DNA from: Candidatus Cloacimonadota bacterium
GTDB lineage: Bacteria > Cloacimonadota > Cloacimonadia > Cloacimonadales > Cloacimonadaceae
Length of the DNA stretch: 5,425 nucleotides
Assembly (NCBI GenBank): GCA_017996595.1
Contig: JAGOGT010000101.1
Span: 1 to 5,425, forward strand
Reading direction: 5' to 3'
A model generated the notes under the pieces. That model had not been told where the DNA came from. It saw only the letters and a program-made list of their open reading frames with translations, and ran no database searches. Position 1 is the first letter of the stretch. Every line of letters starts with the position of its first letter. Position numbers and translations under genes: made by a program. Shown here piece by piece: positions 1 to 5,348 of the stretch.

Positions 1-495
1 CTCACCTGGAGCGAACCGATGAATCCCAGAAGTCCGCTATTGTATTACAAAGTATCGCTGGATAGTGTTTTACTTAGCCAGACTGCAGAGCTTATCTGGC
101 TGCTGGGATATCTGCCCCCCGGCACACACAATGCCGAAGTTACTGCTCAGTACTTTGCGGGAGAATCTGCACCAGCCTCAATCCAGATTAGCATCGTGGC
201 CAATGAGGATCCCATCCAGATGCCAGTCAGCATAAGCAGCTACCCCAATCCCTTCCAAACCAGCACCTCAATTAAGTTTGAGCTGCCGGAAACCATGCCC
301 GTCAATCTGGATATCTACAACCTCAAAGGCCAGAAAGTACGCAGCTTATATTCAGGACTAAAAACCAGCGGCAGCCACAGCCTTGCCTGGGATGGCAGGG
401 ATAACGAAAATCACCTCCTTCCCAGCGGTACTTATCTGCTGCGCCTGAAACAAGGAGATAGAAGCCTAACCCGCAAGCTGCTGCTGCTAAGATGA
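1..495 (+). CDS. Secreted/surface protein, C-terminal part: fibronectin III-like segment plus C-terminal FlgD-like/T9SS-type sorting domain (5' truncated)
   Basis: The reading frame is open from base 1, so the gene begins outside the window; the ATG at base 19 is probably internal. 164 residues are visible. Residues 1-65 look like the end of a fibronectin type III-like domain: a leading LTWSEP, then YYKVSLDS, then LPPGTHNAEVTAQYFAGES, the usual 'pGty.y.VtA.y..GeS' pattern. Residues 78-164 form a C-terminal beta domain that starts with YPNPF (81-85) and continues with IKFELPE, VNLDIYNLKGQKVR, WDGRDNENHLLPSGTYLLRL and a basic/leucine tail KLLLLR at the stop. This is the layout of FlgD-Ig-like or type A sorting domains, which in type IX secretion systems direct export across the outer membrane and are then removed. 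The passenger domain, and so the function, lies outside the window. Whether this organism has a type IX system cannot be seen here. The gene converges on the minus-strand gene that ends at 605. Confidence 0.88.
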   Translation, partial: LTWSEPMNPRSPLLYYKVSLDSVLLSQTAELIWLLGYLPPGTHNAEVTAQYFAGESAPASIQISIVANEDPIQMPVSISSYPNPFQTSTSIKFELPETMPVNLDIYNLKGQKVRSLYSGLKTSGSHSLAWDGRDNENHLLPSGTYLLRLKQGDRSLTRKLLLLR

Positions 496-557
496 ACTAG
501 CGCTGGCAGCTTGATGGCTGATAACAAGGGGAACAATCACGATCCCAAACCTGCCTG

Positions 558-597
558 ATGGGAATGCCTGTTTCCCTGTAACGAAAGGCATTCCTAT
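558..597 (+). terminator. Hairpin between two convergent genes, probable transcript end
   Basis: An 8-bp perfect arm pair, GGAATGCC (561-568) and GGCATTCC (587-594), continues inward after a 2-base bulge (TG, 569-570) with TTTC (571-574) pairing to GAAA (583-586), leaving an 8-base loop (575-582). Outward it gains three more pairs (558-560 with 595-597), one of them G-U only in the plus-strand transcript. No T-run follows on either strand, so it is not a textbook intrinsic terminator. Its place 63 bases after one stop and just 8 bases from the stop of the facing gene suggests a shared transcript end or 3'-end stabiliser. The pairing is seen directly; the role is inferred. Confidence 0.6.
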
Positions 598-604
598 ATG
601 CAGC

Positions 605-1306
605 CTAGAATATGAAAGTACCCTTCACAAAAGGTATGGCCAGCAAATCGCCGTCATCCACTACCAAAGGCCTTATACCTCCCAGATCCCAACTCATTTT
701 TTCTCCCTTGAAGCGTATCCCAAAAAGCAGCACAGATTCATTCATATCGGTAAGATCATCTTCTTCATCATCACTATAATCAATATCCAGAATATCACTG
801 AAATTATAAAATTCCAGCATCCCGGAAACTCGTGTGGAGAAGGTCTTTATTCCCCCCAAACCAAATATAAACCCTCCACCGCCACCATCCAGGCTTTGTC
901 CCCGGTTTATCATAAGATGCACGCTGCCCCGGGTACTGCCAATGCTAATCACATTTCCCAAAGCCGCAACCTGGGCATCGGGAATGTAGGACAGCGACAC
1001 TGCAGCTTGAGTTTTTTTGTACTTCAAATAATTGATCTTGGTACCCAGAGTGGTGGTTCTCAGCATATCAGTGGAAATGGGAAACACCATTCCAATACTG
1101 AAATGGGAACGATCACTAATCGCATAGGCATACTGCAATAACAAAACTTCATAGCTCGTTAGCGAGTTACTCCCCTTGGGCATTGTGTACGCAGTGGGCA
1201 TAGTCATCAGCGATTGATCCGCAGCCAGAAACAAAGAATCCGCTTCCTGAGCAAACAAGCCGAAGGCAATGCAAACGAAGATTAGTAGAGCGATTATCTT
1301 TTCCAT
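605..1306 (-). CDS. Predicted outer-membrane beta-barrel-like protein with signal peptide, function unknown
   Basis: 233 residues from the chosen ATG at 1306. The frame also opens at a GTG at 1324 and an ATG at 1309, but the AAGGAG at 1313-1318 sits 6 bases before the 1306 ATG and only 3 before the 1309 ATG, and it lies inside the GTG-initiated version. The protein begins MEK followed by a hydrophobic core to about residue 18 and an A19|Q20 signal-peptidase I-type junction (GLFA|QEA). The rest is made of short alternating amphipathic stretches, many of them Gly-bounded, and it ends in GTFIF with a terminal Phe, as outer-membrane barrels often do. It carries a five-glycine run at residues 141-145 and an acidic run DDEEDD at 179-184, probably in a loop or turn. 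Phrases such as YAYAISDRSHFSIGMVFPIS and YLKYKKTQAAVSLSYIP fit barrel strands. I do not recognise the family. It is transcribed alone, with its own candidate promoter, away from the operon at 1515. Confidence 0.78.
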   Translation of the reverse strand: MEKIIALLIFVCIAFGLFAQEADSLFLAADQSLMTMPTAYTMPKGSNSLTSYEVLLLQYAYAISDRSHFSIGMVFPISTDMLRTTTLGTKINYLKYKKTQAAVSLSYIPDAQVAALGNVISIGSTRGSVHLMINRGQSLDGGGGGFIFGLGGIKTFSTRVSGMLEFYNFSDILDIDYSDDEEDDLTDMNESVLLFGIRFKGEKMSWDLGGIRPLVVDDGDLLAIPFVKGTFIF

Positions 1307-1312
1307 CATATA

Positions 1313-1318
1313 CTCCTT
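1313..1318 (-). promoter_or_regulatory. Ribosome binding site deciding the start of the barrel-like protein
   Basis: On the minus strand AAGGAG is followed by TATATGATG. Spacing is 3 bases to the first ATG and 6 to the second. The second (start at 1306) has the usual spacing, and a start at the upstream GTG (1324) would place this site inside the gene. Confidence 0.7.
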
Positions 1319-1331
1319 GTCCACAAAGTTT

Positions 1332-1358
1332 ATTTTACGATTACCGCAATCCTGTCAA
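1332..1358 (-). promoter_or_regulatory. Candidate sigma70-type promoter for the barrel-like protein gene
   Basis: On the minus strand an exact TTGACA (1358-1353) is followed after 15 bases by TAAAAT (1337-1332), five of six matches to TATAAT. Transcription would begin near 1325, giving a leader of about 20 bases that includes the AAGGAG. The 15-base spacer is shorter than the usual 17, and the sigma-factor preferences of this organism are not known to me, so this is only a candidate. Confidence 0.45.
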
Positions 1359-1419
1359 GCAAAGATATTGGATTCTTCGCTTCAGGAGGAATAGCATAAA
1401 AGCAAAAGCTAAATATCCG

Positions 1420-1449
1420 TTGACAAAGTTCCAGCAGTTAATAGATATT
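1420..1449 (+). promoter_or_regulatory. Candidate sigma70-type promoter for the four-gene operon
   Basis: An exact TTGACA (1420-1425) is followed by a weak -10: GATATT (1444-1449, spacer 18, four of six matches), or the overlapping TAGATA (1442-1447, spacer 16). The predicted start near 1456 would give a leader of about 60 bases before the ATG at 1515. The region between this box and the divergent gene's TTGACA has no other clear promoter. The evidence is the -35 box and the position; the -10 is poor. Confidence 0.38.
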
Positions 1450-1514
1450 GCTCACACAGGCTCTTGCAGATATTATGGCAGCTTGCTGGGCTTGAGATGA
1501 AGAAGGAATGAATA

Positions 1515-3131
1515 ATGCACCGCACCGAAAGTGATCATGGATTAGCGCAGATTTTGCAGTTGCTTCCCTCTGAGGGGGAATTCTGCTCAGTGGCAAAGCG
1601 CCATAAATTGCGTGAAAATCCCTTGCCGATCCAGGAATTGGAGCAGGAACTGGAGCACCGTAGCCGCCTGATGAAGCTTTTCTTCCATGCACATGATGCT
1701 CAAATGCAAATGGCGGAGCTGGTTATGCACCTATCCGATCCGGGTATGGCAAATTGGGATAAGGTGGAATCCCTGGCCATTCACGAGCTTTTCGAGCTGA
1801 AGAGCTTTTTGTATCATTACCTCGCTTTAAAGACCTTTTTGGAAAAGCATAAGCTGCAAAGTCTGCATCCGCTGCCTGAACTGAGTGGGCTTTTCCGCTT
1901 GCTTGATCCCGAGAATAATGGCTTGCCGCTTTTCAGGCTCTCTCCAGCGTATTCACCAAAGCTGCACAAGCTTGATGAAGAACGCCTGAGCTGCGCGCAT
2001 AAGCTACATGAAATCCGTTTTGCCGATTTGGAAAAAGCAAAGAAAACGCTCAAACTCCCCACCCTGAAAGAAGATTTTATCCTCTCCCGCAATCAGGAAG
2101 CACGGATACAATTGTTGCTGAACAGCAAATACTATGTTATCAGCGCTGAAAGCCTGGCCAATATCAGCTTCCGCCTGGCCGATTCTTCTGCCGCATTGAA
2201 GCTGAAGAACAAGCTAAATAAACTGCAGCAGGATATCCACAGCGAAGAGCAGGTTATCCTGCAACAGCTAACCCAAGCTATCCAAAACCAGCTACCGGAG
2301 CTGAAACAAGCCCGTAGCAGCACCATCGATCTGGTTTGGGACTATATGCTGGCAGCTTATGGAGTGAAATACAATTGCTGTATCCCCGCAGTATACGATC
2401 CCCAGCATCAGTATCGGGGCATCAAGCTAAAAGCAGCGGTGAATCTTCCCCTGAAGCTGGTTCTGGAAGAACAGCACCGCTTATATCAACCCCTCGACCT
2501 GGATTTCAAGGATCATATCAGCCTTATCACGGGGCCCAACATGGGGGGCAAAAGCACAACGCTAAAAACCATCGCCCTCTTCTGCGCTTGTGCGGCCAAA
2601 GGCATTCCCGTTCCCGCAGATAAAGCTCTACTGCCTGTTTTTGATCATATCTATTACAATCACGCAGGCGATGACCACAGCGAAACGCTCAGCTCCTTCG
2701 GACGGGAAGTAGTTGCATTTAATACCGCTCTCCACCATGGCGAGAGTACTTTATTCCTGCTGGATGAATTTGCCAAGGGCACCAATCCTGAAGAGGGGGA
2801 AGCGCTAAGCCTGGCCACCATCCAATACTTGCAGGATATGGGTTTCACCCTCATTGCGGCCACGCATTTTTCCGCGCCTACGAAGCTCAATGGCATTGCT
2901 CACTACAGCATCCGGGGGATCAGCGCCAAAGATTTTACGCGCCTGAAAAAGCTGCCCAAAGATAACTTGCAAAATATGCTGAAGCTGCTGTCCGAAGCCA
3001 TGGACTATGCCCTTATCAAGCTCCCTGCAGGGCAAAATCCTCCGCAATGCGCAGCGCAGATTGCTGCCTTGCTGGGCTTGCCCCCAGAGATTCTGGCCAC
3101 CGCGGATAAGTTCCGCAAAAAGGACCAATAA
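1515..3131 (+). CDS. MutS-family ATPase without mismatch-recognition domain (possible KamC-like aminomutase reactivase ATPase)
   Basis: 538 residues. The start ATG is preceded by AAGGA (1503-1507) with a 7-base spacing. The C-terminal half is a MutS-type ABC ATPase: Walker A GPNMGGKST at residues 340-348, a signature-like SSFGRE at 393-398 (compare the S-x-F-x-x-E of MutS), Walker B LFLLDE ending in D417-E418, and the switch histidine in ATHF (H451). The C-terminal GLPPEILATADKF resembles the 'aGLP..vi.rA' end of MutS ATPase domains. Before this, residues about 85-265 look like the MutS core/clamp: SRNQEAR (191-197), NSKYYV, and a long charged helix likely to be coiled coil (about 222-262). 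No N-terminal mismatch-recognition domain with its Phe-x-Glu, and no connector domain, can be found; canonical MutS exceeds 800 residues. No Smr domain is present either, so it is not MutS2. After Walker B the sequence runs AKGTNPEEGEAL. An NPxEG motif here recalls, from memory, the MutS-like ATPases that accompany lysine 5,6- or ornithine aminomutases. The family is certain, the role uncertain. It is first in the operon and its stop overlaps the next start by one base. Confidence 0.9.
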   Translation: MHRTESDHGLAQILQLLPSEGEFCSVAKRHKLRENPLPIQELEQELEHRSRLMKLFFHAHDAQMQMAELVMHLSDPGMANWDKVESLAIHELFELKSFLYHYLALKTFLEKHKLQSLHPLPELSGLFRLLDPENNGLPLFRLSPAYSPKLHKLDEERLSCAHKLHEIRFADLEKAKKTLKLPTLKEDFILSRNQEARIQLLLNSKYYVISAESLANISFRLADSSAALKLKNKLNKLQQDIHSEEQVILQQLTQAIQNQLPELKQARSSTIDLVWDYMLAAYGVKYNCCIPAVYDPQHQYRGIKLKAAVNLPLKLVLEEQHRLYQPLDLDFKDHISLITGPNMGGKSTTLKTIALFCACAAKGIPVPADKALLPVFDHIYYNHAGDDHSETLSSFGREVVAFNTALHHGESTLFLLDEFAKGTNPEEGEALSLATIQYLQDMGFTLIAATHFSAPTKLNGIAHYSIRGISAKDFTRLKKLPKDNLQNMLKLLSEAMDYALIKLPAGQNPPQCAAQIAALLGLPPEILATADKFRKKDQ

Positions 3132-3922
3132 TGGAAACCATCACCGCCAAACAGATCACCGATATCTCCCTGGAAGTAGGCAGAATAATGCTGCAAAGCG
3201 GCAGTTCCACGAACCGGGTGGAGACCATGATGCGCAAGGTCTGCGTAGGCTTTGGATACCCGGATACGGAATCCTATGTAACCCCCACCGGCATCTTTAT
3301 CAGCGTGGCCACCGAAGGCGGCCGCATCGATACCAGCATCAAACGCATCGAAAACCGCCGCATCGATCTGGGAAAAATAACCAGAGTGAGCAGGCTGGTA
3401 AATACCCTGGCGCAGCATAGCATCACCGAAGATAAAAAGCTGCACGAATACCGCAAACTGAATGCGGAGCTGATCCAGATCGACACGGAACAGGTTTGGC
3501 CACAGTGGCTCACCAATCTCTGCGGAGGGGCCACCAGCGGATTTTTCTGCCTGCTCTTTGGCGGAGCCTGGAGTGAATTTCTAATTGCCTCAGTAATTGG
3601 CATCATCGTAAGCTGGGGTATGAAATATCTGGCCAGGCTGGCCTTCAATAACTTCCTGCTGAACGCCCTGGCCGCAGCCCTAATCGTTTTTCTGGCCAAG
3701 CTTAGCGATTATTATCTGCCCTATATTCGCCTGGATCAGATCATCATTGGAGGCATCATGCTGCTGGTGCCGGGTTTGTCCATCACCAATGCCATTCGCG
3801 ACACCATGAGCGGCGACCTGGTTTCTGGCACCGCCCGCGCCGTGGAAGCACTGTTTATCACAGTTGGCGTGGTGGCGGGGAGCGGTTCCATGCTGAAAAT
3901 ATGGGCTTTGTGGGGGTGGTGA
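3131..3922 (+). CDS. Threonine/serine exporter ThrE-type, large subunit (DUF1212-like)
   Basis: 263 residues. The ATG shares its A with the TAA of the gene before (TAATG), and AGGA (3121-3124) lies 6 bases upstream, so translation is likely coupled. Residues 1-120 are soluble and carry the family's early motif (GSSTNRVE, 24-31) and a YVTPTGIFIS stretch. From about residue 128 there are roughly five hydrophobic segments (about 128-146, 148-165, 174-191, 203-219 and 236-258). The conserved block LVPGLSITNAIRD (212-224), then GDLVSGTARAVEA (228-240), is the hallmark of the N-terminal domain of ThrE/YjjP-type exporters in the inner membrane. In Corynebacterium ThrE is one fused protein; here, as in YjjP/YjjB, the second domain is the separate next gene. 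The substrate is inferred from characterised relatives (threonine and serine for ThrE; succinate has been proposed for YjjPB), so another small metabolite is possible. Confidence 0.88.
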   Translation: METITAKQITDISLEVGRIMLQSGSSTNRVETMMRKVCVGFGYPDTESYVTPTGIFISVATEGGRIDTSIKRIENRRIDLGKITRVSRLVNTLAQHSITEDKKLHEYRKLNAELIQIDTEQVWPQWLTNLCGGATSGFFCLLFGGAWSEFLIASVIGIIVSWGMKYLARLAFNNFLLNALAAALIVFLAKLSDYYLPYIRLDQIIIGGIMLLVPGLSITNAIRDTMSGDLVSGTARAVEALFITVGVVAGSGSMLKIWALWGW

Positions 3923-4374
3923 TGGCACCTTTCGATATGCTCACTCTGATGCAATTTGCCTGGTCTTTTCTGGCCATTTTAGGATTTTCCATCCGCGTGA
4001 ATCTGAAGGGTATCAAGCTGCTCTTCACCGCGCTCAGCGGAGGCCTGTGCTGGGCTTTTTATCTGATTGTGTTATATTATAGCCAATCGATGCTTTTTTC
4101 GGTGTTTCTGGCCATCATCCTGGTTTGTGCCTATTGCGAGATTGTGGCCCCCAAGCTGCGTACGCCGGTTTCGGTGTTCGTTACCTGTGCCATCATTCCC
4201 CTGGTACCGGGACGGGGATTATTCGAATCCATGCAATATTACATCGCCGGAAACAACGTTCAGGCCTCGAAAAGCATCCTGCAAACGATGCTCATTGCCG
4301 GCACCATTTCGATCGCTATTGCGCTGGTATCGTCGGTTACGAATCTCGTAAACAGGCTGCTAAATCGTTTTTAA
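3922..4374 (+). CDS. Threonine/serine exporter ThrE-type, small membrane subunit (DUF3815-like)
   Basis: 150 residues from the ATG at 3922, which shares its A with the TGA of the large subunit (TGATG). An in-frame ATG at 3901 would add seven residues but lies deep in the upstream gene. The 3922 start repeats the one-base overlap seen at 3131, has a G-rich stretch (3912-3919) just upstream as a weak ribosome site, and gives the usual length for the family (about 150). It is almost wholly membrane: about four to five helices, with the conserved EIVAPKLRTPVSVF (73-86) and IPLVPGRGLFESM (92-104) blocks. The latter corresponds to the 'iPlVPG.g.Y.tm' motif of the second ThrE domain (YjjB-like). It probably forms the transporter with the preceding product; neither half would be expected to work alone. 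The end is followed after 12 bases by the HD gene. Confidence 0.87.
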   Translation: MAPFDMLTLMQFAWSFLAILGFSIRVNLKGIKLLFTALSGGLCWAFYLIVLYYSQSMLFSVFLAIILVCAYCEIVAPKLRTPVSVFVTCAIIPLVPGRGLFESMQYYIAGNNVQASKSILQTMLIAGTISIAIALVSSVTNLVNRLLNRF

Positions 4375-4386
4375 TGGAGAACAAAT

Positions 4387-5193
4387 ATGAATAAATCAGT
4401 TAAACAACACTCTCTGGAAACCCGCATCCTGAAGCTGCTTTCCGGCAAGGCTCTGCAAACTGCCCAGCTGCTCTTTGCCGATAGTGAGCTCCAGGCTGCG
4501 CAGGAATATGCCAATACCGTGTCCATCAAACGCCTGGGATATAACGATCATGGCCCCGTGCACGTACGCAAAGCCACGCTGAATGCCATCATGATGTTCA
4601 AGCTGCTGCACGATGCCGGGATCAAGCTGAATCTGGAACAAGAAGGTGCCGGCACTGCCGAGGATTCCCTGATCGCGGTAATTCTGGCTTCGCTATTGCA
4701 CGATCTGGGTATGACCGTGGCCCGGGACGCACATGAACTGATCAGCATCCAATTTGCCCTTCCCTACATCGACCGCATTCTGGAAGCTCTGTATCCCAAT
4801 GGGGATCTGCAAACCAGGGTGATCATCCGCTCCATGGCCATCGAAGGCATCTATGGACACATGGCCACCCGCAAGATTCATTCCCTGGAAGCGGGACTGG
4901 TGCTTATCGGAGACGGCAGCGACATGGAAAAGGGCCGTGCCAGAATTCCCACCATGCTTTCTTCCCAACCCCGGATTGGCGATATTCACCGCACTTCGGC
5001 TTCCGCCATCCAAAAGGTGAAGATCCATAAAGGCACCGAGAAGCCCATCTGCATCACCGTGGAAATGAGCGCTTCCGTAGGCTTCTTCCAGATCGAGGAA
5101 GTATTCTTCCCGAAGATCAAGAACAGCCCTGTGAAACCCTATATCGAGCTATATGCGGGAGTGATAGACCGGGAGATGCTGAGGTATATTTAG
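4387..5193 (+). CDS. HD-domain metal-dependent phosphohydrolase, archaeal-like family of unknown substrate
   Basis: 268 residues. The start is preceded by GGAGA (4376-4380) at 6 bases. The HD signature is complete: NDHGPVH with H55 and H59, the HD pair H105-D106 in LLHDLGM, further candidate metal ligands H116 (RDAHE) and H158 (YGHM), and the closing aspartate D176 or D179 in GDGSDMEKGRARIP. HD proteins of this type bind one or two metal ions and cleave phosphate esters; the substrate cannot be read from the motifs. Beyond the HD core, residues about 195-268 hold a separate conserved-looking segment (IGDIHRTSASAIQKVKI, KPICITVEMS, VGFFQIEEVFFPKI). From memory, a similar arrangement occurs in uncharacterised HD proteins of methanogenic archaea. 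There is no signal peptide or membrane segment, so it is cytosolic. It is last in the operon. It could be a nucleotide or second-messenger hydrolase, but that is a guess. Confidence 0.87.
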   Translation: MNKSVKQHSLETRILKLLSGKALQTAQLLFADSELQAAQEYANTVSIKRLGYNDHGPVHVRKATLNAIMMFKLLHDAGIKLNLEQEGAGTAEDSLIAVILASLLHDLGMTVARDAHELISIQFALPYIDRILEALYPNGDLQTRVIIRSMAIEGIYGHMATRKIHSLEAGLVLIGDGSDMEKGRARIPTMLSSQPRIGDIHRTSASAIQKVKIHKGTEKPICITVEMSASVGFFQIEEVFFPKIKNSPVKPYIELYAGVIDREMLRYI

Positions 5194-5199
5194 GGAAGA

Positions 5200-5220
5200 G
5201 GGAACAGGGAACAGGGAAAA
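5200..5220 (+). repeat. Short tandem heptamer repeat, GGGAACA type
   Basis: Two exact copies of GGGAACA (5200-5206, 5207-5213) are followed by one variant, GGGAAAA (5214-5220), starting 7 bases after the HD gene stop. A single GGGAACA also occurs at 530-536 in another intergenic gap. Non-coding simple repeat; function unknown. Confidence 0.8.
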
Positions 5221-5228
5221 GTGAGGGG

Positions 5229-5249
5229 TCAGGTTTCAGGTTTCAGGTG
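5229..5249 (+). repeat. Short tandem heptamer repeat, TCAGGTT type
   Basis: TCAGGTT at 5229-5235 and 5236-5242, then the variant TCAGGTG at 5243-5249. It has the same 7-base period as the block 9 bases upstream but a different unit. Confidence 0.8.
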
Positions 5250-5259
5250 CCTCGAGTGA

Positions 5260-5277
5260 AAAGGTGGAAAGGTGAAA
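5260..5277 (+). repeat. Short imperfect tandem repeat, AAAGGTGG type
   Basis: AAAGGTGG (5260-5267) is followed by AAAGGTGA (5268-5275) and AA, an 8-base period. It continues the purine-rich character of the two preceding blocks. Very short, so it may be chance, but it directly follows two clear tandem blocks. Confidence 0.5.
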
Positions 5278-5300
5278 CCCGGCATAAGAGTTCACCATGA

Positions 5301-5348
5301 GATGCCCATGCGATCCCCGGGCATTTGCATGGGCGTCGCATGGGCATC
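5301..5348. repeat. Perfect 13-bp inverted repeat with internal tandem copy, REP-like
   Basis: GATGCCCATGCGA (5301-5313) and TCGCATGGGCATC (5336-5348) are exact reverse complements around a 22-base centre. The right side holds two tandem 11-mers that differ by one base (GCATGGGCGTC at 5327-5337 and GCATGGGCATC at 5338-5348), so GCCCATGC in the left arm (5304-5311) can pair with either copy, giving two alternative hairpins. The centre also contains the palindrome CCCGGG (5316-5321). No T-run follows. It may be a repetitive extragenic palindrome, a protein-binding site or a 3'-end structure for the operon, which ends 107 bases upstream. Confidence 0.75.

Noticed and set aside
896..1141. 81-codon plus-strand open frame opposite the barrel-like protein
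   Set aside because: Fully antisense to a gene with a signal peptide, ribosome site and promoter candidate; no recognisable domain.
1271..1273. Possible lipoprotein cysteine in the signal peptide of the barrel-like protein
   Set aside because: The cysteine at residue 12 is preceded by Val inside the hydrophobic core, not by the small residue a lipobox needs; the A|Q junction fits signal peptidase I.
1475..1514. Mini-ORFs (7, 5 and 9 codons including stop) in the operon leader and overlapping its start
   Set aside because: Too short and without biased codons such as runs of one amino acid; no evidence for a leader peptide or attenuator hairpin.
3005..3445. 146-codon minus-strand open frame across the mutS-like/exporter junction
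   Set aside because: It lies antisense to two well-supported genes with recognised motifs, has no good ribosome site that I could see, and its translation resembles no family.
3274..3699. 141-codon minus-strand open frame inside the exporter gene
   Set aside because: Antisense shadow of a membrane-protein gene; composition rich in Arg/Ser with no motif.
3901..3921. Upstream ATG giving a seven-residue longer exporter small subunit
   Set aside because: The ATG at 3922 gives the stop/start overlap, follows a G-rich ribosome-site-like stretch and fits the family length better.
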